A DNA stretch of 64,000 nucleotides from JBBQFC01 sp038321615. GTDB lineage: Bacteria; Bacteroidota; Bacteroidia; Flavobacteriales_D; Cryomorphaceae. A program made the translations under genes and the position numbers. Each line of letters opens with the position of its first letter. Positions within the stretch are counted from its first letter, which is position 1. Positions 7,743 through 18,500 of this stretch are shown piece by piece. Where the stretch lies: contig JBBQFC010000011.1 of assembly GCA_038321615.1 (NCBI GenBank), forward strand, positions 1 through 64,000, written 5' to 3'. The notes under the pieces were generated by a model that was not told the DNA's origin, searched no databases, and saw only the letters and a list, made by a program, of their open reading frames with translations.

Positions 7743-10700
7743 TTAAAGCATGTTTTCTGTTAAGGGAGTTTCGTACTCACCCTTGATTAGTTTTCTTCCT
7801 TCGGCCATAGAGCCGAAAATATAATAGAGACCGGGCACTACGATCACCCCGAAAATGGTTCCGAATAACATTCCGCCCAATGCCGAAGCCCCAATAGTTT
7901 GATTGCCGATGGCACCCGCTCCCGATGCTACGATAAGGGGTATAAGCCCTGCAATGAAGGCGAAGGAAGTCATTAAAATAGGGCGGAAGCGCACCCTGGC
8001 ACCTTCAATCGCCGAATCGAGAATGGTAGCACCTTGCTGGTGTTTTTGTACAGCAAATTCCACAATTAGTACCGCATTTTTGCCCAAAAGACCCACAAGC
8101 ATGATCAAGCCGATTTGCGCGTAAATATCATTGTCGAGCCCCATCATTTTGAGCAAAAAGAATGACCCAAATACACCAACCGGCAGAGAGAAAATAACCG
8201 CAAGCGGAATAATGAAACTCTCGTATTGCGCAGCTAAAACAAAATAAACAAACGCCAATACGATTAGGAAGACATAGAGTGCTTCATTGCCTCGATTAGA
8301 TTCGTCGTACGACAATCCTTCCCAGGCTATATCATACCCCGTGGGTAGCGTTTCGGCAGCCACTTCGCGTATTGCAGCTATGGCATCGGCAGTAGTAAAT
8401 CCTTCACCCGGTAGTCCGCGAATTGCTGCGGAATTGTACATGTTGTAGCGGGTAATTTCGTTAGGGCCCTGCGTTTTCTTTATAGTCATAAATGCGGAGT
8501 ACGGCACCATTTCTCCTTGATCGTTTTTCACAAAGAGATCTAGAATGTCGGAAGGCAACCTTCGAAATTCAGGGCTTGATTGCACATATACCTTGAAGAA
8601 ACGTCCGAATTTGATAAATCCTTGCTCATAAGTACTCCCAATTAGAATATTTAGATTCTCCATTGCCTTGCCGATAGAAACTCCTTTTTGCATCGCAAGG
8701 TCATTATCTATTTCCAGCTCGTATTGTGGGTAATTGGCGGCGAAGAATGTAAACAATCCATCTAACTCGGGTTGTTCGCCCAAATCGGCCATGAATTGCT
8801 TATTAACCAAGTCGAAATCCTGATAGTCGGTTTCCGTATTTTTGTCGAGTAGGCGCATTGAAAAGCCACCTGATGAGCCAAATCCGGGAATGGCTGGCGG
8901 CTCAAAAAACTCTACTATTGCGCCGAGGCCTTGCGCTTTTTCTTCCAGTTCTTCCATTATCTCTTTTACATCTTTCTCCCGTTCAGACCAAGGTTTTAAG
9001 TTTATTAGGCAGGTTCCTGCATTCGACCCACGACCTTCTGTCATTATCTCATAACCCGCAAGCGATGAGACCGATTCCACGCCGTCCACGTCTTCACAAA
9101 TCTTTTGAAGTTCTTGCGATACTTGATTGGTGCGCTCTAGGGTTGCGCCGGGTGGGGTTTGTATTATTGCGTAGATAGTGCCTTGATCCTCGCTTGGGAT
9201 AAACCCGGAAGGAAGAATCTGAGCTTCGAAAATAATTCCTAATCCAAATAGCAGGACAATTCCAAAGGTCACCACCCTCCGGCTTACAATCGATTTAAGC
9301 AGTGCCACGTATCGACCAGTGAGTTTCTCAAAACCGCTGTTAAATCCGTCGAGCGCACGAGTTAGTAAGTTTTGCTTCTTCACCTTACCGTGATTGTTCT
9401 TCAAAAGCATGGCACAGAGCACAGGTGTGAGCGTTAGCGCAATTAAGGCTGAAATAATGATCGAACTCGCCATGGTAATTGAAAACTGACGGTAAAAAGT
9501 ACCAACCGGCCCGCTCATGAACGATATGGGTAAGAACACCGATACCATAACCGCAGTAATTGCGATTATGGCGCCAGATATTTCACCCATCACTTTTTTC
9601 ACCGCCTTGTATGGTGAAAGGTTTTCTTCTTCCATTTTCGCGTGTACCGCTTCCACCACCACAATGGCATCGTCTACTACGATTCCGATAGCTAGAACCA
9701 AGGCAAAAAGTGTAACTAAATTGATAGACAACCCGAAAAACTGAATGACGAAAAAGGCGCCAATGAGCGATACCGGAACCGCCAAAATTGGGATAAGGGT
9801 TGATCGCCAATCGCCGAGAAATATGAATACAACCAGCGCCACTAACAAGAATGCATCGCGCAGTGTGTGAACCACTTGCTCAATCGAAGCATTGAGAAAT
9901 TGCGACACATCATAGCTTATTTTATAATCAACTCCCGGAGGAAAGGATTCCTTCATCTCTTCCAACTTCGTCTTCACTTCGGCAATTACATCGCTGGCAT
10001 TGCTACCATAATTCTGTTTTAACACGATGGCCGCCGATGGCTGTCCATCCAGGTTGGAATAAATGTCGAAGAATTCACTTCCCAATTCAGCCTTCCCAAT
10101 ATCGCGCAGGTGAATACTTTCTCCGTCCGAATTAGCGCGAATTATGATGCCTTCGTACTCTTCGGGTTTATTGTAACGGCCCTTATAGGTGAGCACATAT
10201 TCGAGCGATTGGGCTGAGATGCCAGAGCTCTGACCGATCCTGCCTGGGCGACCAATAATGCTTTGCTCGCCTAAAGCTTCCATTACTTCGTCGATCGAAA
10301 TATTATAGGCACGCATGCGGTCAGGGTTGAGCCAGATACGCATGGCATACGTGCGGCTTCCAAGTATTTGAGTACGCGCCACGCCCTTAATTCGATTGAT
10401 CTCCGGAATCATCTTTACACTGGCATAGTTGTAAAGGAATTTTTCGTCGATATTTTCATCCTTCGAGTATAAGTTGACGTACATCAACATACTCGGCTGG
10501 ATCGGGGTGATGATGACCCCTTCTCGCTGCACCAAGTCGGGAAGAAGCGGCATCACCTGGTCAACTCTTGTCTTGACGCGAATTACCGCTTCGTTGGGGT
10601 CGGTATCCGGATCGAAAATAATATTCAAAGTTGCTTCTCCTGCGCTCGTAGCATCGGTAGCCATATAGCGCATTCCTTGCACGCCATTTATAGCGTTTTC

Positions 10701-10895
10701 CAAGGTTATGAGCGTAGATTTAACCAATACATCGGCACTGGAGCCCGGGTAGGCTATAAAAATACTGATGGTGGTAGGGGCAATTTGTGGAAATTGCGAA
10801 ATCGGTAGTTGCTTAATTGCCAAAGTGCCTATAAATACAATGACAATCGAAATGACGATCGCAAATACAGGTCGGTGAATGATCTTGCTGAACAT
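7743..10895 (-). CDS. RND family efflux pump permease (AcrB/HAE1-like)
   Basis: A 1050-residue inner-membrane proton-driven pump, full length for the HAE1 family. It starts MFSKIIHRPVFA with TM1, has two large periplasmic loops, and shows the paired proton-relay aspartates in GIVVDDAIVVVE within TM4 (around residue 405) and the FLPISFMSGPVG loop. The second half contains GLLGKNAVLIVEFA and ends with a short cytosolic tail. Closest overall to hydrophobe/amphiphile exporters such as AcrB and MexB, so antibiotics, dyes, bile-like compounds or self-made products are plausible substrates. No regulator is encoded beside it. Confidence 0.95.
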   Translation of the reverse strand: MFSKIIHRPVFAIVISIVIVFIGTLAIKQLPISQFPQIAPTTISIFIAYPGSSADVLVKSTLITLENAINGVQGMRYMATDATSAGEATLNIIFDPDTDPNEAVIRVKTRVDQVMPLLPDLVQREGVIITPIQPSMLMYVNLYSKDENIDEKFLYNYASVKMIPEINRIKGVARTQILGSRTYAMRIWLNPDRMRAYNISIDEVMEALGEQSIIGRPGRIGQSSGISAQSLEYVLTYKGRYNKPEEYEGIIIRANSDGESIHLRDIGKAELGSEFFDIYSNLDGQPSAAIVLKQNYGSNASDVIAEVKTKLEEMKESFPPGVDYKISYDVSQFLNASIEQVVHTLRDAFLLVALVVFIFLGDWRSTLIPILAVPVSLIGAFFVIQFFGLSINLVTLFALVLAIGIVVDDAIVVVEAVHAKMEEENLSPYKAVKKVMGEISGAIIAITAVMVSVFLPISFMSGPVGTFYRQFSITMASSIIISALIALTLTPVLCAMLLKNNHGKVKKQNLLTRALDGFNSGFEKLTGRYVALLKSIVSRRVVTFGIVLLFGLGIIFEAQILPSGFIPSEDQGTIYAIIQTPPGATLERTNQVSQELQKICEDVDGVESVSSLAGYEIMTEGRGSNAGTCLINLKPWSEREKDVKEIMEELEEKAQGLGAIVEFFEPPAIPGFGSSGGFSMRLLDKNTETDYQDFDLVNKQFMADLGEQPELDGLFTFFAANYPQYELEIDNDLAMQKGVSIGKAMENLNILIGSTYEQGFIKFGRFFKVYVQSSPEFRRLPSDILDLFVKNDQGEMVPYSAFMTIKKTQGPNEITRYNMYNSAAIRGLPGEGFTTADAIAAIREVAAETLPTGYDIAWEGLSYDESNRGNEALYVFLIVLAFVYFVLAAQYESFIIPLAVIFSLPVGVFGSFFLLKMMGLDNDIYAQIGLIMLVGLLGKNAVLIVEFAVQKHQQGATILDSAIEGARVRFRPILMTSFAFIAGLIPLIVASGAGAIGNQTIGASALGGMLFGTIFGVIVVPGLYYIFGSMAEGRKLIKGEYETPLTENML

Positions 10896-10919
10896 ATGCT
10901 TTGCTTTTTTGGAAACTGA

Positions 10920-12005
10920 TTATTCAGCGTAGAGATTTAGATGGGTGATGACTGAGTCGGCATTGACCAGCCGGTATTCAATTTTGTCGTTTTCCTTAAC
11001 TAATCGAATACCGTCCAGTAGTATTTTGTCGCCTTCTGAGAGTCCCGTTGCCACTGCAAAAAGATGGGGCATTTCGGCGGCAGCGGTAATGAGCCGCGAC
11101 TTTACAACGTGTTCGTCGTTTATGACGAAAACATATTTTTTATCGAGTACTTCAAAGGTGGATTTTTGCGGAATAAGTAAGGTATTATTTAAGGGTACCG
11201 CTACTTCGATATTTCCAGTTTCACCGTGCCTTAAAATTCCCTTAGGATTGGGAAAGGTGGCACGAAACGAAATATTTCCAGTCTCATTATTAAAATCGGC
11301 TTCTATAGTTTCTACTACACCTCCGTAGGCAAAAGCTTTGCCATTGGCCATTTTGAGCGTCACCTTCATGAGGCTGTCCTTCCGCACCTGGGTTATATAG
11401 TCGAGGTATTCGGTTTCGGGCACATTAAAGTAAACCCACATTTTACTATTGTCGGAAAGGGTAGTGAGCAGATCGCCCTCATCTACCAAACTCCCCACTC
11501 TTACTTGGAAACGATCTATTATGCCATCGAAGGGAGCACGTATTTCGGTAAAGCTCAAATGCACTTGCGCCAAGACAAGCTCAGCTTTTGCCTTTTCAAA
11601 TTTCGCTTCAGCCATAGCAAGTTCGTTTGGGGCTACTACATTGCTATCAGCGAGCTTTTTGGTATTTTGATATTCGATTTCTGCAAACCTTGCCTCAGCC
11701 TTAGATTTCAGCATTTCTGCTTCGTAAAGTTTGGGCATGATCTGAAATAAAAGTTGTCCCTTCTTTACAAATTGGCCCTCATCGACGTAAATCATTTCGA
11801 GAAAACCGCGCTCTTGCGAACGGAGCTCTATATGGCTGATCGACTTGATCTGCGCGACATAAGCTTGGCTTATTGCTGTGTCTTTTCTCACAGGTGTTGT
11901 CACGTAAAAGTTATTTTCCTTTTGGTGATGTTCGGTGTGGTGATCGGCACAACCAGACGTATAAAGAATTATGGCAATGCCAATAACCGTGAATGAGCTA
12001 TTCAT
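10920..12005 (-). CDS. Efflux periplasmic adaptor subunit (membrane fusion lipoprotein)
   Basis: A 361-residue membrane-fusion protein of the AcrA/MexA family linking the RND pump to the outer-membrane channel. A lipobox (YTSGC) gives a lipid anchor at about residue 19, followed by a His-rich stretch (DHHTEHHQKE) unusual at this place. The lipoyl half-motifs (FLEMIYVDEGQFVKKGQLLF and IRAPFDGIIDRFQVRVGSLV) flank a helical hairpin, then beta-barrel and membrane-proximal domains. It starts the operon 24 bp before the pump. The His-rich N-terminus might bind metal, but the pump itself looks like a drug rather than a metal transporter. Confidence 0.9.
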   Translation of the reverse strand: MNSSFTVIGIAIILYTSGCADHHTEHHQKENNFYVTTPVRKDTAISQAYVAQIKSISHIELRSQERGFLEMIYVDEGQFVKKGQLLFQIMPKLYEAEMLKSKAEARFAEIEYQNTKKLADSNVVAPNELAMAEAKFEKAKAELVLAQVHLSFTEIRAPFDGIIDRFQVRVGSLVDEGDLLTTLSDNSKMWVYFNVPETEYLDYITQVRKDSLMKVTLKMANGKAFAYGGVVETIEADFNNETGNISFRATFPNPKGILRHGETGNIEVAVPLNNTLLIPQKSTFEVLDKKYVFVINDEHVVKSRLITAAAEMPHLFAVATGLSEGDKILLDGIRLVKENDKIEYRLVNADSVITHLNLYAE

Positions 12006-12148
12006 TGATATTTGTTTAAATGAGATAAAAGGTGGGGAGGGAAATACCGAAATCTGACAATCTCACATGGTTATAAACCGCGCACTAAAAACTCAAAATC
12101 GATAAAATAAAATACAAAACAGGTCGCTAAAAGCGCCGGAAGATTAAA

Positions 12149-12571
12149 TCAAATCCGCAGATCGCAGATGGAGAGGTAAATTGCCTCAGAAGGGGAAGAG
12201 TGCCAAATTAATTGACAAACGGATATGCGTACTAGACATCTTAAGGATGCATAAGCTTCAATTCCCTTAAAATAAGCTGGGAATAGTGTACTATTTGACG
12301 AGCGAACGAGAACGGGAGCTGCTAATTCATCTTCTTTGACTTCGCTCTCTGTAGCGATGAGCAAGCATTCTTTCCCTTGGATTTCCGAATTCGAATCGGC
12401 GTTCAAAGCTCCGGAAAATTGGAAGTTCCCAATAAAAGCAAAAGACGCAGAATTAGCCGAACTATTAATTGCTGCTACTTTATGGTGCTTGTGCTGATCG
12501 ACTTGTAAAAGTTTCCCGTACAACAGAATCAAGCAAAGAATTGGAAGATATTTTAGAAATATCTGCTTCAT
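12149..12571 (-). CDS. Small conserved membrane-anchored or exported protein
   Basis: A 140-residue protein with an N-terminal hydrophobic segment (MKQIFLKYLPILCLILL) followed by a polar region and the conserved-looking C-terminal block CLVRISVCQLIWHSSPSEAI ending ...YLSICDLRI. I recognise this as a short Bacteroidota family with a charged ESEVKEDEL stretch in the middle and a terminal RI, of unknown function. ATG 12571 is preferred to the upstream ATG 12622 because it begins directly before the hydrophobic segment. It lies 143 bp ahead of the efflux adaptor on the same strand and may be transcribed with it. Confidence 0.55.
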   Translation of the reverse strand: MKQIFLKYLPILCLILLYGKLLQVDQHKHHKVAAINSSANSASFAFIGNFQFSGALNADSNSEIQGKECLLIATESEVKEDELAAPVLVRSSNSTLFPAYFKGIEAYASLRCLVRISVCQLIWHSSPSEAIYLSICDLRI

Positions 12572-12695
12572 GTATCGAACAAAAGTACGCCGGACTTTCT
12601 GGTTGGTTCGATTTAATCTCATAATTATTTGTTATTTTTTCTGCTATCGCCCGCTTTTGCCATCTCTGCGTAGGAGATATGCTAAGATTTGAACG

Positions 12696-13169
12696 ATGAG
12701 TAATCCAATAGAACTTTCGGAACGATTCCGTGAAGTGATTTTAAATGGCAACTGGATCGCCAATACAAATTTCAAGGATTAGCTTGCGGATTTGGATTTG
12801 AAAACCGCTACGGTAAAGGTAGGTGATCTCAATACCATTGCGGCGCTCACGTTCCATATCAACTACTACATCGTAGGGGTGCTCCAATTGCTACAAGGCG
12901 GAAAGCTCGAAATTCGCGACCAATTCAGCTTCGACTTACCGCTTATTAAAACTCAATCCGATTGGGAAAGGCTAAGAGCCCAACTTTGGAATAATGCCGG
13001 GCTTTTGGCCCTGGCTCTAGAGCGAGTGAATGCGGAAGACTTCGGTACTCCTTTTGTCGACCCCAGGTACGGAACTTACGAGCGCAACATAAACGGCATG
13101 ATCGAGCATGCATACTACCATTTGGGGCAATTGGTGTTGATTAAAAAACTACTCCAGTCTAAAGAATAA
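12696..13169 (+). pseudogene. DinB/DUF1572-like protein gene with in-frame TAG
   Basis: Reading from ATG 12696 gives MSNPIELSERFREVILNGNW and then ...NTNFKD, a TAG at 12780-12782, and LADLDLKTATVKVGDLNTI... in the same frame to 13169. Homologues of this four-helix family continue smoothly through this point, usually with Gln (TNFKDQL), so a CAG-to-TAG change is the simplest explanation. The rest is intact, with the HINYYIVGVLQ and GMIEHAYYHLGQLVLIKK helices that carry putative metal-binding histidines. Re-initiation downstream would lose the first helix. It ends exactly where the convergent OmpA-family gene ends (13170). Confidence 0.8.
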
Positions 13170-14576
13170 TTATTTCGGCTCTTTGAAAAACAGTTCTACT
13201 CTTCGGTTTTTGGCTCGTCCCTCGTCGGTGTAATTCGTACCTAAAGGTCGTGATTTCCCAAAGCCAAGCGTTTGAACACGTGCCGGATCCATTCCTTGTA
13301 TCACCATAAATTCCTTTACAGATGCAGCGCGCTGCTCACTCAACACTTGGTTGTACGACTCACTACCAACGGCGTCGGTATGCCCTTCGATACGTAAATT
13401 GAGTTCGGGGTATTTATCGAGTAGCTCTGCAGCGTCATCCAACACATCAAGGTATTTTTTAGAAATAGCATATTTGTCGAAATCAAAATAGACGAATCGA
13501 ATATTCGTAGACTCTGCCGTCAATTCTTCCTTCGTCATGGTGCGCAAATCGCGGTCGGTTTTAGTTCCATCCTTCGTTTCGATTATCAGCACAGGTTCCG
13601 ATATGTCGATCGGCGTGGTTTCTACTAAGGGCAAGCTATCTACTTCCTGACTTTCCAATTCGATTTCCGCTATTTTGCAATAATAAATATCGGCCAATGA
13701 GTCATTCCTATTGCTTGTGAAATAGGCTTCGCCACTTGGAGTGATCATAAAATAGGCGTCGAATCCGGTCGAATTCACCCCAGATAATTCTTTGGGCGAC
13801 GTCCAGCTTTTCCAAGTTTCGTCAAGCTTTTTGGTGTAATAAATAGTGTAATCGAAAAGATCGGAAGCGTTATTTCTTGCGAAAAAAAGAAGCCCCCGTG
13901 TAGAATCATAGAAAGGGCTTATCTCGTCGTTTGGGCTATTGATGGTTGCCCCCAGCGATTTTGGAGCCGACCACGAGGCACCCCTGTCTGCGGAGGTGCT
14001 CACAAATAGATCGTTTCCTATGGTATCGCCTTGAAGGGGAATGGTCCAAAGCATGAAGTCTTCGGCCGGACTGACGTAGGCACTGTAGAAATGGCCAAAA
14101 ATTTCAGATTCGGGTATAAGAACGGCCACTGGAGCAGACCACTTTGCGCTGGCTTCATTCCAATCGCTAATACTTATCCCTGGCATCTCGCCCTTTTTGT
14201 CTTTTTGTTGGTTGAGCAGATACAAGCGCTTTCCATCTCGGCATATTCCGAGCACTGCGTCATTGCCTTTCGAATTTAAAGGTACGGCAGAGTGATTGGC
14301 CCGCGACCATTCTGCGCCGGCTCCCGAGCTGCTCCAAATGTCTTGGCCTCCATTTTTGCCTCCAAGATTTCCAGCGTCGAATGTCCGGGCAAAATAAATC
14401 GTTTTCCCGTCTGCGCTTAGCAACGGTAGGCTTTCTTCGGCCTTGCTATTTACGTTTTCACCAAGTTTTTCCGGCTTGGTAAATTGCAAGGTATCGGTGT
14501 CGCTCGATATTTGGGCGGTTAAGCCAAATGAAATCGATAGCGCGAATAGGATGCTGGTAGATATTTTACGGGTCAT
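13170..14576 (-). CDS. OmpA-family protein with beta-propeller (T9SS module 1)
   Basis: A 468-residue exported protein: signal peptide (residues 1-21), a PD40/WD40-type beta-propeller region (about 35-300, with GKTIYFARTF, GLLFFARNNASD and GEAYFTSNRNDS blades) and a C-terminal OmpA domain (about 350-468) with the peptidoglycan-binding LNLRIEGHTDAVGSESYN and ARVQTLGFGKSRPLG motifs. It is the last gene of a cargo, PorP/SprF, OmpA run. The likely role is to tether the outer-membrane PorP-like protein to peptidoglycan. It is smaller than its module-2 counterpart and lacks the TPR-like N-terminus. Confidence 0.85.
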   Translation of the reverse strand: MTRKISTSILFALSISFGLTAQISSDTDTLQFTKPEKLGENVNSKAEESLPLLSADGKTIYFARTFDAGNLGGKNGGQDIWSSSGAGAEWSRANHSAVPLNSKGNDAVLGICRDGKRLYLLNQQKDKKGEMPGISISDWNEASAKWSAPVAVLIPESEIFGHFYSAYVSPAEDFMLWTIPLQGDTIGNDLFVSTSADRGASWSAPKSLGATINSPNDEISPFYDSTRGLLFFARNNASDLFDYTIYYTKKLDETWKSWTSPKELSGVNSTGFDAYFMITPSGEAYFTSNRNDSLADIYYCKIAEIELESQEVDSLPLVETTPIDISEPVLIIETKDGTKTDRDLRTMTKEELTAESTNIRFVYFDFDKYAISKKYLDVLDDAAELLDKYPELNLRIEGHTDAVGSESYNQVLSEQRAASVKEFMVIQGMDPARVQTLGFGKSRPLGTNYTDEGRAKNRRVELFFKEPK

Positions 14577-14585
14577 GAGCTCCTA

Positions 14586-15584
14586 TTATTTGCGGTTAAA
14601 TTGAAATCCGAGTACTACCTCGTGGCTTCCACTGCTCAAATCGTTAATTTGGGAAGTGACGTAATCATAGGAGTATCCCAACTTGATCCAGTCATTAATA
14701 AATATTCCAGCCATAGCACTCACTGCGTCTTGGTTTCGAAAGGAAGCTCCTACCCAAAATCGCTGATACAGATCGGCTCGGATGTTTAAATCGAAACTAA
14801 GGGGAGCTGGTCCGAGGATTTTAAAAAAGACGCTTGGCGTGAGATCGAAGTTCTCGTTAATCGGAAAAGCATAGCCCACCGTTGCAAAATGGTGGACGGC
14901 TAACTTTGCTTCGCTAAAATTTTCGGCGGTCGATTCGTTGCCGAGATTTATCTCGTTCTGAGCGATCTGATAGATGGAATAGCCCACAAACGCTCGTTTA
15001 CTGTAAAAATACAGTCCCGCATTGATGTCGAAAAGGTTGGATTGGGTGCCGTTCTTGATGAAATCATTGTAAGTATTGTCGGAAGGGTTTTCTAGAATAA
15101 CTTGATTGGCTCCGAAATTCAACCCATACCAACCAAGGCTTGTTCCTGCGGCGAGGTAGTATTTGTCGCCGATGGGGTGGTGATAAGAATAAGAAGCCAT
15201 GAAAGAGCTGCGCTCAAAAAGCCCGTATTCATCTCGGGCAACCAATCCACCGACTACGTGTTTCGCTTTCCGCTCTACAACAGTTGAATTCTGTAACAAA
15301 GCTTTATTACTGATCGGAATGGAGTAGCGCGAACCAGTAACTTCAGGTTTCTTACCTAGATTCACAGTGCCGCTCAAATAGTAAGTCTGTGGTGCGCCGT
15401 CGAAGCCCGTCCACTGCTGGCGGAAGCCGAGATTGATATCCACATCTTCGTGCAAACTTGAAGCCGCCGGATTTACCACGTACATGTTTTGCATGTATTG
15501 GCTGTATTGCGGCAACTGTTGCGCCTTTAAACCGGCCACGCTGCCAAGCAGAATTCCTAAACTCAATGATAGTTTTCCCTTCAT
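14586..15584 (-). CDS. PorP/SprF family type IX secretion outer-membrane protein
   Basis: A 332-residue outer-membrane barrel with a signal peptide (...AGLKAQQ), the family hallmark QYSQYMQNMYVVNPAA near the N-terminus, RQQWTGFDGAPQTYYLSG next, and a C-terminal GSHEVVLGFQFNRK strand. PorP/SprF-like proteins act with the T9SS and are specifically needed for secretion or surface attachment of adjacent type B cargo, the best-known pair being SprB/SprF. It is encoded 3 bp downstream of the giant HYR-repeat cargo, which marks it as that protein's dedicated partner. Confidence 0.9.
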   Translation of the reverse strand: MKGKLSLSLGILLGSVAGLKAQQLPQYSQYMQNMYVVNPAASSLHEDVDINLGFRQQWTGFDGAPQTYYLSGTVNLGKKPEVTGSRYSIPISNKALLQNSTVVERKAKHVVGGLVARDEYGLFERSSFMASYSYHHPIGDKYYLAAGTSLGWYGLNFGANQVILENPSDNTYNDFIKNGTQSNLFDINAGLYFYSKRAFVGYSIYQIAQNEINLGNESTAENFSEAKLAVHHFATVGYAFPINENFDLTPSVFFKILGPAPLSFDLNIRADLYQRFWVGASFRNQDAVSAMAGIFINDWIKLGYSYDYVTSQINDLSSGSHEVVLGFQFNRK

Positions 15585-15587
15585 GGC

Positions 15588-18500
15588 TTAGCGTATAATA
15601 TTAACGGTTCCATTCAAATTTTCAATTCCGGCAGTATTGTACTTAACCAAGTAATAATAGGAGCCGGTGGGCAGCTCCTTATCTTCGTGCTTTCCATTCC
15701 AGGGCTCCCGGTAACCATCTGAATTAAAGACTTCGCCCCCCCAACGGTTGTATATCCAAACCTGAGCCAACGGATAGTTTTCGATTCCTGGAATATTCCA
15801 AACATCGTTCACCCCATCGCCATCGGGAGTGATGGTATTTGGGATCTCCCGAAATACGCGTACCAAGACCGAATCGGTTTTAATACAGCCCAAATCAGTG
15901 GTAAAGCTTACGGTGTAAAGGGTGTTTTCGCTTGGAGAAGCTACTGGGTTGGCGCAGGTTACGCAGCTTAAACCTGTTTCGGGTTGCCATATAAAGCTGC
16001 CATCAGACGGACTAAAAGCGGTTATGATTTGAACGCTTCCGCCAAAATTGATCAATCGATCGGGGCCAGCTTCGATTGCTACACCGGGTTCTACGATCAC
16101 GTTTACCGTATCGCTGGTTACCGCGCAGCCATTGCCAGGATCGATCGACCAAACAAATGTATTGGTTCCGCTGGTTAAGTTACTTAATGCCGTATTCGGA
16201 ATGTTGGAGTCGGATAGGTTTGCCATGCTACCGGCTATCTGAGTCCAAGTGCCTGATGCAAATTCAGGATTGCTTCCTTGAAGTGTTGTTTCCGTTTCAT
16301 CACAAATGTTTTGATCCGGTCCAGCATCGGCTTGCGGCGCATTTTGCAACACTGTGATCGTGTACAAGCAGCTAATACTATTACCTGCTAAGTCGGTAGC
16401 TTCAAAGCTCAATACATTATCTCCAACAATAAATAGCGAGCCACTGGTTGGCCCGGCTGTTTGAAGCACACTGGCTATGCCGCAATTATCGACCGCATCG
16501 GGCAATTCAAAAATTGGATTGGTTTCACAGGTTTCAAAAGATGCCGGACAGCTTATTACAGGGGCTTGCTGATCGACAACAACGAGCTGCGTTTCACAGG
16601 TGCTCGTATTTCCGGAGGGATCTACCGCTTCGAAAGTCAAGGTATAGGTTCCCACAGGTAGCTCAGAACCGCTAATTGGTCCGGAAATTTGGCTTGCAAT
16701 AGCTGAGCAATTATCGATGGCTAATGGGATTTCAAAATCAACGACAGCCGAGCATCCACCTTCTATTGCGGTAAATTCTAAATTCGGCGGGCAATTCGCA
16801 AACATTGGCGGCAGATCGTCGATTACCGTTATGGTAAAATTGCAGGTAGAAGTAATCCCTGTTGCGTCGGTAACTGTAAAGCCAAATGCCGTTTCGCCTA
16901 AAGGCAGCGTTGCGCCGGAATTGGGGCCAAGAGTTTGAACCACACTTACCGCCCCATCACAATTATCAAAAGCCAAAAGGGGATCGAACGTATAAACGGC
17001 TCCACAAAGCGATTCGGGAGCTTCGATGGTAGCGCTTGATGGACAGTTCGTAAATACAGGCCCTTGGTTATCGATCACTGTTACATTGAAGCTGCATGTG
17101 GCCGTATTTCCAGAAGCATCTTCGGCCTGATAAGTCACTAAGGTGGTACCGATGGGGAAGCTCGCTCCAGTATTTAATCCTTCTAGGAGCGCAAGCGTAG
17201 GATTGCCGCAATTATCGGCCGCCGTGGGCAAATTATAATTTACTGCGGCAGTACAGATCCCCTGATCCGTATTCACCGTGATATCCGCAGGGCAAATTAT
17301 GGTGGGGGCTACGTCTTCGCTAACGCTGATGGTAAAGGTGCAAGTCGTGCTATTCCCATTTTCGTCGGTTGCAGTAAATGATACGTTATTTACTCCTATA
17401 GGAAAAGCGCTGCCAGAAGTTAAGCCGGCAGTTTGAACGATTGACGCGATACCGCAATTATCCGTTGCCGCTGGTGTGGCAAAGCTTACCACGCTGCTGC
17501 AAGCTCCGCCGAGCGTTAGAATTACAATATCGCCTGGACACGTTATCCCAGGGCTTTCGTTGTCTTCAACTATTATTTCAAATGAGCATAGCACAGTATT
17601 ACCAGCGCCGTCAACGATTTCATATTCGATGGTTTTGGAACCGACAATCAACACGGATCCTGAGAGTGGCCCCAGTATTTGGGTTACGGTCAAACCACCA
17701 GGGCAATTGTCCGAAGCGGCTGGGTCTGGGAAAACCACAGTGGCTTCGCATAGACCCGGGTCTGTGCTCACAGTGATGGTAGCAGGGCATTCGACGGAGG
17801 GCGCTTCGCCATCGGCAACGGTAACATTAAAGGTACAGGAAGCAGTATTTCCGCTGGCATCGGTGGCTGTATAGGTTATTGGAGTAATTCCGACTGGGAA
17901 GAAAGCGGCGCTGGGTAAACCGGAACTAAGCTCCGCTATGACACCTGGACAATTGTCGGTCGCCGTGGGGGTCTGATAGCTTACGATTGCCCCGCATTGA
18001 CCTGCATCGTTGGTCACCGCAATATCTGCAGGGCAATTGAGTTGGGGGGCAGTGCTTTCCGTCACTGAGATACTAAAGGAACAGTCCACTGAATTTCCCG
18101 ACTGATCGATGGCAGTGAAAGAAACCGTGTAATTACCTACGGTTAAAGTAGATCCAGATGTGGGGCCTGCTGTTTGCGTTATTGCGATTATCGAACAATT
18201 GTCGGTAGCTGTGGTAGGAGCAAAATTTACGATCGTTTCACAAGTTCCATCGATAATTTCGAGAATGATATCGCTGGGGCAGGTGATGGATGGATCTTCG
18301 GCATCTACTACCACCACTTCAAAACTACATGTTGCAACATTCCCGGAAAGGTCAACCACTTCATAACTTTCGGTGGTAGTACCTACTGGAAATACACTAC
18401 CGCTGCCCAATCCAACTGTTTGTGTCAAAGATGCAATCCCACAATTATCATTCACATCGGGAATAGGGTAACTTACTGTTGCTCCGCAAAATCCAGCATC

